A stretch of DNA of 64,000 nucleotides from Gammaproteobacteria bacterium (lineage in GTDB: Bacteria; Pseudomonadota; Gammaproteobacteria; Steroidobacterales; Foliamicaceae), in assembly GCA_026708965.1 (NCBI GenBank), contig JAPOTY010000027.1:1-64000 (forward strand), read 5' to 3'. The position numbers and the translations under genes are program-made. The notes under the pieces were generated by a model that searched no databases, was not told the origin of the DNA, and saw only the letters and a program-made list of their open reading frames with translations. How positions within the stretch are numbered: position 1 is the first letter of the stretch; every line of letters starts with the position of its first letter. Positions 47,867 to 58,137 of this stretch are shown one piece after another.

Positions 47867-49174
47867 TTGGTGGGTTCCTGGCGTGTAAGCCGCACCAGTG
47901 CTCCGTCAGCGCCGCAGACCTTGCTTGTGCCGGGGGATAAATCGATCTCGCATCGCGCAGTGATGCTTGCCACGCTGGCGCTAGGGGAAAGCGAGATCGT
48001 CAATTTTCTGCCGGGCAGCGACTGTCTGGCCACCGTGGGAGCCATGGAGAGCCTCGGGGGCCGTATGACGTGGCTGGCCCGCGACCGGTTGCTGGTTCGG
48101 GGCGCGCAGCCATTGCGCTCCCCCGGCCAGCCGCTGGACTGCGGCAATTCCGGCACGGCGATGCGTCTTCTGGCGGGCCTGATGGCCGGTCAGAATGTGG
48201 CCGCGCGATTGCATGGAGATGATTCCCTGAGCCGCCGGCCGATGCACCGGGTGGTGGATCCTCTCACTCGCATGGGAGCGCGCGTCAAGGCCCTGGGGGA
48301 GGACGGCCGCCCGCCCTTGCTGATCGATCCGGGAGAGGGCCTGCACGGCGTCTCCTTTGCGCCGTCCGTGCCTAGCGCGCAGGTGAAATCCGCCATTCTG
48401 CTGGCTGGTCTGGGCGCATGGGGAGAGACCAGCGTGACGGAATCCACGCCCACCCGGGATCATACGGAGCGGATGCTGCCAAGTTTCGGCGTCTCGCTTG
48501 AGCGCGCCGACGGATCGGTTTCCCTAACAGGCCGGCAGCCGCTGCGCGCTGCGAGAATCGATATTCCCGGAGATTTTTCCTCAGCGGCGTTTCTTCTTTT
48601 GGCAGGCGTGATCGGACAGGTTGAAGCGCGGACGGATTCCGTGGGGATCAATCCCGGGCGAACAGGATTCCTGCAAGCGCTGAAGCGGATGGGCGCCGGG
48701 GTCCGGATTTTGGCGCGGCGCCATGCGGGCGCCGAGCCGGTAGCGGATCTGGCGGCGGCGCCGGCTGCCTTGAAAGGCGTCCGCCTGCCGGCTTCGCTGG
48801 CGCCTTCGATGATTGACGAGATGCCCGCTTTATTCGCGGCGGCGGCATGCGCCAGCGGCCAGACCGTGATTGAGGGCGCCGCCGAGCTGAGAGTCAAGGA
48901 AAGCGACCGTATTGCCGTGATGGTGGCCGGCCTCAGGGCGCTTGGCGTCGAATGCCGGGAGACACCGGACGGAGCGAGCATCAATGGCGGAGCCGTGCGT
49001 GGCGGAGAGGTGGATGCGCAAGGCGACCACCGCATCGCCATGGCCTTCTCGATTCTTGCGCTCGTTGCCAAGGGACCCGTTACAGTCAAGGGCGTTGAAC
49101 TGGTGGATACCTCATTCCCGGGTTTCGCTAGGATTGCGCGGTCCTTGGGATTGCTCTTTGAATCCATCGGCTGA
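47867..49174 (+). CDS. aroA: 3-phosphoshikimate 1-carboxyvinyltransferase
   Basis: LLVPGDKSISHRAVML; DCGNSGTAMRLLAGL; KESDRIAVM; DHRIAMAF. Confidence 0.96.
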   Translation: MVGSWRVSRTSAPSAPQTLLVPGDKSISHRAVMLATLALGESEIVNFLPGSDCLATVGAMESLGGRMTWLARDRLLVRGAQPLRSPGQPLDCGNSGTAMRLLAGLMAGQNVAARLHGDDSLSRRPMHRVVDPLTRMGARVKALGEDGRPPLLIDPGEGLHGVSFAPSVPSAQVKSAILLAGLGAWGETSVTESTPTRDHTERMLPSFGVSLERADGSVSLTGRQPLRAARIDIPGDFSSAAFLLLAGVIGQVEARTDSVGINPGRTGFLQALKRMGAGVRILARRHAGAEPVADLAAAPAALKGVRLPASLAPSMIDEMPALFAAAACASGQTVIEGAAELRVKESDRIAVMVAGLRALGVECRETPDGASINGGAVRGGEVDAQGDHRIAMAFSILALVAKGPVTVKGVELVDTSFPGFARIARSLGLLFESIG

Positions 49175-49883
49175 ATCCCGCCCAACCGCGGCCAAGGCGC
49201 CGGTGATCTGCATCGACGGGCCTGCCGGGGCCGGCAAGGGCGTGGTCGCGGGTGATCTCGCAGGACGGCTGGGTTGGCGCCATCTCGACAGCGGCGCCCT
49301 TTACCGGACAGTCGCGCTTGCCTTGCTGCGCGGGGGGCTGATGGATGCGGACGAATCGCGCATCGAGGCCTATTTGAGAGAGTGCCGCTTTGAATTCAAT
49401 GCGGCTGTAGAGGGAGAGGGTAATCGGGTATTGCTGAACGGTGCGGACCTGAGTGCCGAAATCCGCGCCGAGAACGTGGGCGTGGCCGCTTCGCGCATCG
49501 CCAGCCTTTCGGTCGTTCGCCGCTTTCTGCTTGCCCGGCAGCGCCGGTTTCGCCGGATGCCCGGCCTGGTGGCGGAAGGGCGCGACATGGCATCGGTGGT
49601 GTTTCCGGATGCGCCACTTAGGATTTATCTTCATGCGAGTCTCGAAAAACGCGCCGAGCGGCGTCATAAGCAATTGAAGCAAAAGGGAATCAATGCTAGT
49701 ATGGGCGATCTGATTCGCGATCTGGCGGAGCGTGACCGCCGAGACCGGGACCGACCGCTGGCGCCGCTTAAAAGAGCGCGCCAAGCTGAGGTGCTGGATA
49801 CCACGGCGCTGACTGTACTGGAAACAAGAGATGCGGCTTGGCGCTTGGTCACGGCGGTCTGGCCCGGTATGGCAGCCGGATAA
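49158..49883 (+). CDS. cmk: Cytidylate kinase
   Basis: VICIDGPAGAGKGVVAGDLAGRLGWRHLDSGALYR; VAEGRDMASVVFPDAPLRIYLHA; non-ATG start inferred. Confidence 0.92.
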   Translation: MNPSAESRPTAAKAPVICIDGPAGAGKGVVAGDLAGRLGWRHLDSGALYRTVALALLRGGLMDADESRIEAYLRECRFEFNAAVEGEGNRVLLNGADLSAEIRAENVGVAASRIASLSVVRRFLLARQRRFRRMPGLVAEGRDMASVVFPDAPLRIYLHASLEKRAERRHKQLKQKGINASMGDLIRDLAERDRRDRDRPLAPLKRARQAEVLDTTALTVLETRDAAWRLVTAVWPGMAAG

Positions 49884-49979
49884 CGGATCGGTAGCGGCGC
49901 CTGCCCGGAAGGCGGGCGCTTTAACTAAGGCAACCGCGGGCGCCAAGGAAGACGCGCGCGCAACATAATGAGGCCCTGA

Positions 49980-51674
49980 ATGGCAGAAAGCTTCGCAGAG
50001 TTGGTCGAGGCCAATCTCGCCCAAAGAAATTTCCGGCCGGGAGAGATACTCTCGGCGCAAGTGATCGATATCAGTCCGGAAATCGTTACGGTCAGCGCCG
50101 GACTCAAGTCCGAGGCGCTGATCCCCGCCAGCCAGTTCATGGACGAGACCGGCGAACTGGAAGTGGACATCGGCGACGAGGTGGAAGTCGCTCTCGATTC
50201 GATGGAGGACGGGTTCGGCGAAACTCGCCTGTCGAGGGAAAGAGCCAAGCGGACGCGCGTATGGGAGAATCTCGAATCCGCGTTCGATCAGCAGGAGATC
50301 GTGCAAGGCGCCATCAGCGGCCGCGTAAAAGGCGGCTTTACCGTGGACGTTTCAAATGTGCGGGCCTTCCTGCCGGGCTCGCTGGTGGATATGCATCCGA
50401 TCCGCGACACCACCTACCTTGAGGGGCGCAAGCTCGATTTCAAGGTCATCAAGCTCGACCGTCGGCGCAATAACGTGGTGGTATCGCGGCGGGCGGTGAT
50501 TGAGGAACTGCACAGCGCTGAACGCGCCGCCCTTCTCGCCAGCCTCGAAGAGGGGCAGGTGGTGGACGGGGTGGTCAAGAACCTGACCGAGTATGGCGCG
50601 TTTGTGGACCTCGGCGGCATCGATGGATTGCTGCATGTGACCGATATGGCATGGAGGCGCGTCAAGCATCCGTCCGAAGTGGTTGAGGTAGGGCAGGAGC
50701 TTCAGGTCAAGATTCTCCGGTTTGACAGTGAGCGCAACCGTGTTTCCTTAGGGCTTAAGCAGTTGGGCGAGGATCCGTGGGTCGATATCGCCCGGCGCTA
50801 CCCGCCGCACACGCGGCTGTTCGGGAAGGTCACCAACGTGGCCGATTACGGCTGTTTCGTGCAGATCGAGGAAGGCGTGGAAGGGCTGGTTCATGTCTCC
50901 GAAATGGATTGGACCAGCAAGAACGTTAATCCCGGCAAGATTGTCCATGTGGGCCAGGAAGTTGAAGTGATGGTGCTGGATATCAATGAGGAGCGGCGCC
51001 GTGTTTCGCTGGGCCTCAAGCAGTGCATGGGAAATCCTTGGCAAGATTTCGCCAGCAACCACAAGAAGGACGACCGCGTGGCGGGCAAGGTCCGCTCCAT
51101 GACCGATTTCGGCATCTTCATCGGGCTTGAGGGGAATATTGATGGCCTCGTTCATCTTTCGGACCTGTCCTGGGATATTCCCGGCGAGGAGGCGGTGCGG
51201 AACTACCGCAAAGGCCAGGAGGTGGAAGCCGTGGTGCTTTCCATTGATGCGGATCGGGAGCGAATCTCCTTGGGGATCCGGCAACTGCAGGGCGACCCGC
51301 TGGCCAGTTTCCTGCGCGACCATCCCAAGGGCAGCGTCGTGACCGCCGTTGTGACCTCCGTGGAGCAACGCCGGGTGGATCTTGAGTTGGCGGAGGGAGT
51401 GAGCGGCAGGATGCGGGCTGCGGAATTATCGCGCGAGCATGTGGACGATGCGCGGATGCAGGTCAAGCAGGGCCAGTCCATCGAAGCCCGGATTGTTGGC
51501 GTGGACCGCAAATCCCGACTGGTTTCGCTATCGGTGCGCGCCATGGAAGAGCAGGCCGAAGCCGAGGCCTTGCGGGACTACGAGGCGGAAGTCGGCGAAC
51601 GAATCAAGGGCGCCACTCTCGGTGAATTGCTGCGAAGCCAGCAGGACCAGGATGCCGGTAAAGCAGAGGACTAG
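49980..51674 (+). CDS. rpsA: 30S ribosomal protein S1
   Basis: six S1 repeats; [13 protein letters not shown]. Confidence 0.97.
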   Translation: MAESFAELVEANLAQRNFRPGEILSAQVIDISPEIVTVSAGLKSEALIPASQFMDETGELEVDIGDEVEVALDSMEDGFGETRLSRERAKRTRVWENLESAFDQQEIVQGAISGRVKGGFTVDVSNVRAFLPGSLVDMHPIRDTTYLEGRKLDFKVIKLDRRRNNVVVSRRAVIEELHSAERAALLASLEEGQVVDGVVKNLTEYGAFVDLGGIDGLLHVTDMAWRRVKHPSEVVEVGQELQVKILRFDSERNRVSLGLKQLGEDPWVDIARRYPPHTRLFGKVTNVADYGCFVQIEEGVEGLVHVSEMDWTSKNVNPGKIVHVGQEVEVMVLDINEERRRVSLGLKQCMGNPWQDFASNHKKDDRVAGKVRSMTDFGIFIGLEGNIDGLVHLSDLSWDIPGEEAVRNYRKGQEVEAVVLSIDADRERISLGIRQLQGDPLASFLRDHPKGSVVTAVVTSVEQRRVDLELAEGVSGRMRAAELSREHVDDARMQVKQGQSIEARIVGVDRKSRLVSLSVRAMEEQAEAEALRDYEAEVGERIKGATLGELLRSQQDQDAGKAED

Positions 51675-51747
51675 CGGAATCAGCCGGATCAGCGGGGGGC
51701 GGTCGATGCCGCCCCTTGCCTGAGATTTCCAAGGGGGCACAGGCGCT

Positions 51748-52119
51748 ATGAATTCAATCTCGTCCAAGGCATCCAAGGGCGCTATCACCCGCTCGGAGCT
51801 GGTTCGCATCGTTATGCGCAGGCTGCTGGAAGATGAGCGGTTCAGCTATTTTTCCTCCGCCGAGCTTGAGGCTTCAATCAAGCACGTCATCGATCTGATG
51901 GCGCAGACGCTGGCCTCCGGCGGCGGCATTGAGATTCGCGGGTTCGGCAGCTTCAATCTCAGTTACCGGCGGGCCCGCATCGGGCGCAATCCGCGCACCG
52001 GCCAGGCGGTGGCGCTTCCCAGCAAATACGTGCCCAAGTTTCGGCCAGGCAAGCGTTTGCGCGAGCGCGTAAACGCCGCCGCCAGGCTCTCGGCCGGAGC
52101 TTCGAGCCCGGGGCGCTAA
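51748..52119 (+). CDS. ihfB: Integration host factor beta subunit
   Basis: GGGIEIRGFGSFNLSYRRARIGRNPRTGQAVALPSKYVPKFRPGKRLRERVN. Confidence 0.94.
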   Translation: MNSISSKASKGAITRSELVRIVMRRLLEDERFSYFSSAELEASIKHVIDLMAQTLASGGGIEIRGFGSFNLSYRRARIGRNPRTGQAVALPSKYVPKFRPGKRLRERVNAAARLSAGASSPGR

Positions 52120-52132
52120 GCGCGGCTGCCGG

Positions 52133-52423
52133 TTGCGGAGGCGTGTGGGGATGGGCATCGCGCGCTGGGGAAGGCGCATTCTTTACACGCTGTTGCTGCT
52201 GGCGGCGGTTGTGCCTGCCGGCATCCTTGCGCTTTTGAACCGCGGGCAGATCGGTGTCGATTTGGCCTTCGCGGAATTCACCCTCTCGAAACCCCTCGCT
52301 TTTACCGTTGTATTCGGGCTCGGCTGGCTGTTCGGCCTGCTTTGCGCCGCCGGCGCGTTGCTGAAGGGGCGCGCCGGGCGCGGAAAGGGGATGCCGGCTG
52401 GAGAGAGCGCCACGAGCGAATAG
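52133..52423 (+). CDS. lapA: LapA-domain (DUF1049-type) membrane protein
   Basis: two TMs, position between ihfB and lapB. Confidence 0.75.
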   Translation: MRRRVGMGIARWGRRILYTLLLLAAVVPAGILALLNRGQIGVDLAFAEFTLSKPLAFTVVFGLGWLFGLLCAAGALLKGRAGRGKGMPAGESATSE

Positions 52424-52481
52424 CGCTTTCCGGCTGCCATTTGGCGCTATACGAAACCCGCTTCGCCCAACGATCTCAGCA

Positions 52482-53600
52482 ATGCCATCCGACTTAACGG
52501 TCACGCTGGCCGGCATCATTATCGTCGTTGCCGTTCTGGGCTATTGGTTCGGTCGTTCAGGAGAGGCTGCCGGCCGGCTTAATTGGCGGTTTCGGGAATT
52601 CCTGGACGGACTGCCAAGGCGCTCCGAGAAAGCGATCGATGCCTACCTGCGCGAAGCGGAAAAGGAACAGCGGCAACCCGAGGCCGCCTTTGAGCTGGCT
52701 GCTTATTTCAGAGCTTCCGGGGATTGGCGGCGCGCTTTGCAGATCCATGAATCCCTTGCGGCCAGGGCCGACCTTGTGGCGGAGGCCAGAGCCAGGGCCG
52801 GGCTCGAGATCGGCGACGACTATCGCTGCGCAGGAATGCTGGACCGGGCCGGGGAGGCCTATGCCAGAACCGCCGGATATGCCCCTCTCCGGCTCAAGGC
52901 CTTGCGCCGCAGGCTGGGCGTGTGCGAGCAATTGCAGGACTGGGAGCAGGCACTGCGGGTGGCGGCGCAGCTGGCCCGCGAGGCCCCGGAGGACGGCAGC
53001 CGTCTGCGCTGCCACTATTTGTGCCAGCTTGCGGAGGAGCGGGCGCAGGCGGGGGATTCCAAGCAGGCGAGGAAGCTATGGAAGCAGGCGGCCAAGGAAT
53101 CGCCGTCCTGTCCGCGTCCCGCCGTGGACCGGGCGCTGCTAGGCGGCGATTCGTTCGGCAGAGGCCTTGCGGCGGCGGCAAGCCATCCCGAGTTCGCCGA
53201 ACTGATACTGGGGAGATCGGGCGAAAAGGCCGGCGGTTCGCCTGAGACCATCGAACGCGGGCTTTCCATGCTGCTGGACGGCAATCCCGGCTTGAGGCCG
53301 CGTCTGGCGACGGCGTTGCTCATGGCGCCCGGCCTGTTATGCCGCAGTTCGGCGGAATGCCTGTTCGGCGCCTTGCGCGAAGCGCACCCGGCCTACGCCG
53401 GGACTTATGCGGCAGGCCCTCCCGAAGCCTTTGCCTCCCAATCGCTGAACGAACTCCGCGATGAATGGCGCAAGACGGCGGGCGGCATGCCTCGCTGGCG
53501 CTGCGCCGATTGCGGCCACGAGGACGAAACCCATGCGTGGCGGTGCATGGAATGCGGAGCCTGGGAAACAGCCCGTTTAATTTCCCCGTTTTCGGCCTGA
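52482..53600 (+). CDS. lapB: Lipopolysaccharide assembly protein B (TPR + rubredoxin-like)
   Basis: TM then TPRs; C-terminal WRCADCGHEDETHAWRCMECGAWET. Confidence 0.88.
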   Translation: MPSDLTVTLAGIIIVVAVLGYWFGRSGEAAGRLNWRFREFLDGLPRRSEKAIDAYLREAEKEQRQPEAAFELAAYFRASGDWRRALQIHESLAARADLVAEARARAGLEIGDDYRCAGMLDRAGEAYARTAGYAPLRLKALRRRLGVCEQLQDWEQALRVAAQLAREAPEDGSRLRCHYLCQLAEERAQAGDSKQARKLWKQAAKESPSCPRPAVDRALLGGDSFGRGLAAAASHPEFAELILGRSGEKAGGSPETIERGLSMLLDGNPGLRPRLATALLMAPGLLCRSSAECLFGALREAHPAYAGTYAAGPPEAFASQSLNELRDEWRKTAGGMPRWRCADCGHEDETHAWRCMECGAWETARLISPFSA

Positions 53601-53732
53601 AAGGCGCGCAGCGCTATTCTTCGCCAAACGCGCCGATTTTCGGCCTTCGTTTGGCGCTTCCATCGGATCAGACTCCCTGCATGTGTCCGCTCCGCTTCGG
53701 GGCGGCGCCCAACGACACAAGGAGATCCAGGA

Positions 53733-54020
53733 ATGAACAGATGGATAGCGGCGGTGATCGCAGCCTTGGCCCCCTGCCTGCTTTTCGCGGGTCCAGTGAA
53801 CGTCAACAAAGCCGATGCGGAGACCATAGCCCGCGAACTGCAGGGAATAGGGCCCGCCAAGGCCCGGGCCATTGTCGATTACCGTGAGAGCAACGGACCT
53901 TTTGAAGCGGTGGATGACCTTCTAAAGGTTAAAGGTATTGGCCCTAAAGTATTGGAGGACAACAGGAAAAACATACTCCTCAATGATGAGGAAAGCAGCG
54001 CCTCCGAAACCGGCTCCTGA
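53733..54020 (+). CDS. ComEA-like helix-hairpin-helix protein
   Basis: VNVNKADAETIARELQGIGPAKARAIVDYRESNGPFEAVDDLLKVKGIG. Confidence 0.92.
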   Translation: MNRWIAAVIAALAPCLLFAGPVNVNKADAETIARELQGIGPAKARAIVDYRESNGPFEAVDDLLKVKGIGPKVLEDNRKNILLNDEESSASETGS

Positions 54021-54071
54021 TCTTTTCCGCCTCCCGGCTTAACCGTACACCCCCCTCCCTGAAAAGGGCTT

Positions 54072-54100
54072 GCGGCAGGTTGATCCTGCCGCTTTTTTTT
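54072..54100 (+). terminator. Intrinsic terminator
   Basis: gcggcagg ttgat cctgccgc tttttttt. Confidence 0.88.
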
Positions 54101-54103
54101 GCG

Positions 54104-55387
54104 CTATCCGAGCTCGCCGGTTTTGATATGCAAATCGCGCTGCGGGTAGGGGATCTCGATAGCGTGCGCTTGGTACAGCCGCCAAGCCTCCAGCATGACA
54201 TCGCTCTTGATATTCGACACGCCGCTGTCGGCATCCTGGATCCAGAAGCGGATTTCCAGTTCAATGGCGGATTCGCCGAAAGCCTTCACCAGGCAGCGGG
54301 GCGCGGGATCGCCGAGCACGCGGGGCTGGCTTTGGGCCGCCTCCACGCCCAGGCGTATGGCAAGCTCCAAGTCGGTGCTGTAATGCACGCCGATCGGAAT
54401 CCGCAGGCGCGTGTTGGCATCCGTATGCGTCCAGTTGGATACGGGTTCCGTGATCATGGTTTCGTTCGGTATCAGATGCTCGATGCCGTCGCGGGTGATG
54501 ATCGACACGTAGCGGGCGCCGAGCCTGTTGACCCAGCCGTAGGTGTTCTCCACGGTGATGACGTCGCCGGGCTTGATCGACTTGTCCAGCAGCAGGATCA
54601 GCCCGCTGATGAGGTTGGAGAATACTTTCTGCAATCCGAAGCCGATTCCGAAGCCCACCGCGCCGCCGACCACCGCCAGCGCCGTGAGGTCGATGCCCAC
54701 CGAGCCGATGGTGATGAGGAAGGCGAACACGAACAACGTGATGCGCAGCGTTTTGTTGAGCAGAACCCGGCCTGCGGGCGTGACCCAGTCGGCATCGCGC
54801 AGCTGCCGCTCGGTGATCCGGGAGGCGAAGGCCGCAAGGCTCAGCAGCGCCGCCAGCAGCATGGCGGTCGCCAGCACTTGGTAAACGCTCAGGCTGAATT
54901 CGCCCAGCGTGAGCGTGAATTGCGGCCCGTTGAGTATCTCGATGGTGGGGCCGAGCAGATCCCAGATGCTGAGCACGGCCATTCCGTAGGCGACGATCGC
55001 CGTGACGCGCGAAAGCATGGGGTTGCGGATGGCCCGGGATACCAGCCGCACCACAACCCATGCCACCAGCAGGCTGGCGAGGATTTCCAGCAGCCAGGTG
55101 TCTTGCTGCGCCGCGACATACAGGCCCAGCAGCAGGCTCAGGAATGCCAGCCAGATGAGCGGCCAGATCAGCGGCTCGAGGATCCGCCGCGCGTTTTCCC
55201 AGCGCGGCCGGGTCCCGCACCAGGCCGCGATTGCGGGATGCAGGCGGCGGCTGATCAGCCACGCGCCCAAGCACAGCACGGTCGCCAGCGCAAGCTGCAG
55301 CAGGCTGGCCCACAGCATGACGCCGACCGGGACCACCGACAACGCGGTGTCCAAGGCGGATTGCAGAATCAGCTTGAGTGGTTCCAT
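54104..55387 (-). CDS. MscS-family mechanosensitive channel
   Basis: VGGAVGFGIGFGLQKVFSNLISGLILLLDKSIKPGDVITVE. Confidence 0.94.
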   Translation of the reverse strand: MEPLKLILQSALDTALSVVPVGVMLWASLLQLALATVLCLGAWLISRRLHPAIAAWCGTRPRWENARRILEPLIWPLIWLAFLSLLLGLYVAAQQDTWLLEILASLLVAWVVVRLVSRAIRNPMLSRVTAIVAYGMAVLSIWDLLGPTIEILNGPQFTLTLGEFSLSVYQVLATAMLLAALLSLAAFASRITERQLRDADWVTPAGRVLLNKTLRITLFVFAFLITIGSVGIDLTALAVVGGAVGFGIGFGLQKVFSNLISGLILLLDKSIKPGDVITVENTYGWVNRLGARYVSIITRDGIEHLIPNETMITEPVSNWTHTDANTRLRIPIGVHYSTDLELAIRLGVEAAQSQPRVLGDPAPRCLVKAFGESAIELEIRFWIQDADSGVSNIKSDVMLEAWRLYQAHAIEIPYPQRDLHIKTGELG

Positions 55388-55659
55388 GGCAAAAGCGCGC
55401 GCGGGCGGCGCGCCCGCTATCCTAGCGCGAATCGGCCTCCGTTAGGCCAGCCCCTGCCCGCCAGGACGCTTCCCGGTCCGCAATGCCGCGTATTCCTGCC
55501 AGCGATCATGGTCTTGGCGTCTTGAGGGTGGTCAGGCGGCCCATGCCGCTGATAGGGCCTCGGCCTGTTGCAAGACGGTTTGAACCGCCCGAGCGCCGCC
55601 TCCTCGACAACGGACTCCGTCAACACGCTCAATGGCTGAAATCTCTCACGGTGAAACGC

Positions 55660-57408
55660 TCAATCTCTTTTGTTGAACGGTTGGTATTCGATCAGGGACG
55701 ATCGGCCGAGGATATCAACGACCGTGACGGACAGTTCCGCCCCGAAGGCATCTGTCAAGCGCATCCGCTTGCCTATGCGAAACGGCACCGGTTGTTGCCG
55801 CCCCTCGTTGATGGCGATGTTGTCCGCGTACAAGTAAGTTCGATCGGACGTGTCGCGGATCGGATTCAGGCGCCCCCGCAGGCCAGGGATATGTCCCGTG
55901 CTCTGGGCGAATATCGTTGCGCCGCCCGACTCCAGGGGTTCGAGCTCAACCAGCAAACCACCTCGATTGGGTGCCCAATCCCGCTTGAGTCCGGCGGCGT
56001 ATCCCGGCGCGGCGGCATAAACCGTCATGGGCAGATTGGCGGTGTATAGATCCAAAGCCGCGTCTCCGGCCTCGTCGGTGGTTCCCCGAACCCAGGTTTT
56101 GTTGGGAAAAAGCGCGAGCACTTCGACTCCGGCGAGAGGCTCCCCTTTGGAATGCACCGTGATGGTCGCGTCGGCCGGAACCAGATCAAGCTTCGCGGCA
56201 GGGATGCGCAGCGCGAGGCTGGACCCGTTGATGAGCTCGTATTCCGGAGCCAGGCCGGTGGCTTCCCTAGTTTCCTTGCGAATGATCGCCACCCCGTCCC
56301 CCCGGCGTTCCATCAGGAATTTGCGGTGGCCCGCCCCCGCCACGCCGCCGACCGGAATTCGGCCGAACACGGATGCGATCACCTCGTTGCGCGTGGCTTG
56401 GCTGGCCTCCATGCCTTCGATGGTCATGCCGTTGGGAAGTCGGCCCGGCGAATCGATCTCCAAGCGGTCCTTGAATATGGACAATCGTATTCTCCGCGAA
56501 GAGATGGAATAGTCGCGGTGCGCGACCGCATTGGCCACCGCTTCGAACACGGCCGCCTTGCTGTACTGCGGAATATCTTCGCGTTCCGGGGTCTTGCGCG
56601 CCGAAACGCGCATATTGCGGACCACGAACTGTACCGCGTCCGCGATTTGCGTTGACAACGGACCGGTAATCTCCTGCGCGTCCAATTGGCCCGAAGCGCG
56701 GTCCGCCCCGCGATAGTGCGTTGCGGCAATCGTCGCTTGCGGCAGCCAGTTTTGCGGCGAAGGAGCGCAAAGCAGTATTCCGGCCACTGTGGCGCGCTCC
56801 ACGCCGGCTTCATCCTGCGCTAGAAGGCGGAGGTTCATCAGGCCGCGGCGCGCATCGGCCGCGCCCGCTGCGCTAAGGAGCGGCTCCCACAGGCGTTCGC
56901 TCAAAGTCTCGAATCCGGTTTCCGGAACAATCTGCTTGTCGAACCAGAGATAGCGGCTCTGGGCGCGGTTCTGCGCCAGCCTCAGGCTCTCGTCCTTTGT
57001 CATCCGACGCTTGCTCGCGCCAACCCGGATGAATGCCCGCCCACCGCGTTCATGCAAGGCTTCGCCGCGCGGAACCACTACCAGCACAAACGCTTTGCCA
57101 TCCAGTTCCCTGTGATATACATCAATGCGCAACGGCGGCTCGATGGAATCGGTGCTGACTTCGGCCAGCAGGCGGTCCAGAGTCACGGCCTGCTCCCGGG
57201 ACATGCCCTGGATGGTTCCGTCATCGGCCACCCCGCAAAGCATCGTTCCGCCGTCCGCATTGGCGAACGCGCCAAGCTCGTCCGCCCAATCATCCCTGCG
57301 CGGGCTGATCGGTTTGCCGCCGTGAAATTCGACCTGCTTGAACTCCCAACGGCTGTCCTCGCCCAGCCCCAACTGCCGCCGAATCTCCTCATCGCGGATT
57401 GTCACCAT
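55660..57408 (-). CDS. AlbA_2/Schlafen-like ATP-binding domain protein (putative regulator)
   Basis: EDSRWEFKQVEF...WADELGAFANADGGTMLCGVADDGTIQG; VFEAVANAVAHRDYSISSRRIRLSIF. Confidence 0.82.
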   Translation of the reverse strand: MVTIRDEEIRRQLGLGEDSRWEFKQVEFHGGKPISPRRDDWADELGAFANADGGTMLCGVADDGTIQGMSREQAVTLDRLLAEVSTDSIEPPLRIDVYHRELDGKAFVLVVVPRGEALHERGGRAFIRVGASKRRMTKDESLRLAQNRAQSRYLWFDKQIVPETGFETLSERLWEPLLSAAGAADARRGLMNLRLLAQDEAGVERATVAGILLCAPSPQNWLPQATIAATHYRGADRASGQLDAQEITGPLSTQIADAVQFVVRNMRVSARKTPEREDIPQYSKAAVFEAVANAVAHRDYSISSRRIRLSIFKDRLEIDSPGRLPNGMTIEGMEASQATRNEVIASVFGRIPVGGVAGAGHRKFLMERRGDGVAIIRKETREATGLAPEYELINGSSLALRIPAAKLDLVPADATITVHSKGEPLAGVEVLALFPNKTWVRGTTDEAGDAALDLYTANLPMTVYAAAPGYAAGLKRDWAPNRGGLLVELEPLESGGATIFAQSTGHIPGLRGRLNPIRDTSDRTYLYADNIAINEGRQQPVPFRIGKRMRLTDAFGAELSVTVVDILGRSSLIEYQPFNKRD

Positions 57409-57465
57409 TCAACGCCTCCGCTTGCTTGACTGCATCCAGAATGCCGATGTCATGGTTCTCCCGCG

Positions 57466-57504
57466 CTTCGGCAACCTGTGCATATTCTGCACAGGTTGCC
57501 GAAG
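57466..57504. repeat. 17-bp perfect inverted repeat, 5-nt spacer
   Basis: cttcggcaacctgtgca tattc tgcacaggttgccgaag. Confidence 0.95.
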
Positions 57505-57595
57505 TTCGCTACTCATCCAACTCTTTTCGTCCAATCGAACTCCGCTCCCAGCGTCCGAATCATTTGGAAGGTGGTTTTCCGATGCCCATCCGCCA

Positions 57596-57859
57596 TCAGC
57601 GCATCCCGACCTCCAATCGGTCGGCGTACTCTTGGAAGGTTCCGCCCCGGAGACCGGTCAGTTGGAAAGCCTCCTTGAATCCGATTTGCCCCTCAATTGC
57701 CGCTCTCATCACATAATTCGCAAACAGTGTGCCGATCCGCGCATTCTGGTTGTTATAGAAATCGCCCCCGGTTGGTTTCGTGCCTCCCTGATATTCCCGG
57801 TTGATGCAGTGCTCATGGAAGTCGAAGAAGGCGCTGCGCTCAATGAGCTTGAGGTCCAT
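57596..57859 (-). CDS. Small uncharacterised ORF (possibly a fragment of a larger gene)
   Basis: 87 aa MDLKLIERSAFFDFHEHCINREYQGGTKPTGGDFYNNQNARIGTLFANYVMRAAIEG; overlaps hsdS-like remnant in another frame. Confidence 0.5.
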   Translation of the reverse strand: MDLKLIERSAFFDFHEHCINREYQGGTKPTGGDFYNNQNARIGTLFANYVMRAAIEGQIGFKEAFQLTGLRGGTFQEYADRLEVGMR

Positions 57860-58137
57860 GGCGCGTCGGGCTGAACGACCTTTCGGAAATAAGGCCTCAA
57901 TTTTCCGAACAGAATGTTCCCGCTCTTGAAGCGCCGTTTGGCGCTGGTGACATCCGCCGATGTCCCTAGGCCGTTCAGGTGCAATTTTTCCGGGGCGATG
58001 TGCTCAAGTCCGACATACGGAACTTCCGGGTTCAAGCTGGTTGGATCGACGCTCTGGTTTACAAGCTGCGCGCAGTTCCCGAACACTAATCCACCCCCTT
58101 GGTCGCCTGTAAGGCGCGAGACATCCGGTTCGGTCAC
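57840..58137 (-). pseudogene. HsdS (type I restriction specificity subunit) N-terminal fragment
   Basis: VPYVGLEHIAPEKLHLNGLGTSADVTSAKRRFKSGNILFGKLRPYFRKVVQPDAP, then non-HsdS sequence. Confidence 0.75.

Noticed and set aside
49880-49979. Hairpin gcgcctgcccggaaggcgggcgcttt before rpsA as a novel regulator
   Set aside because: Structured rpsA leaders are expected; weak T-run, no further support.
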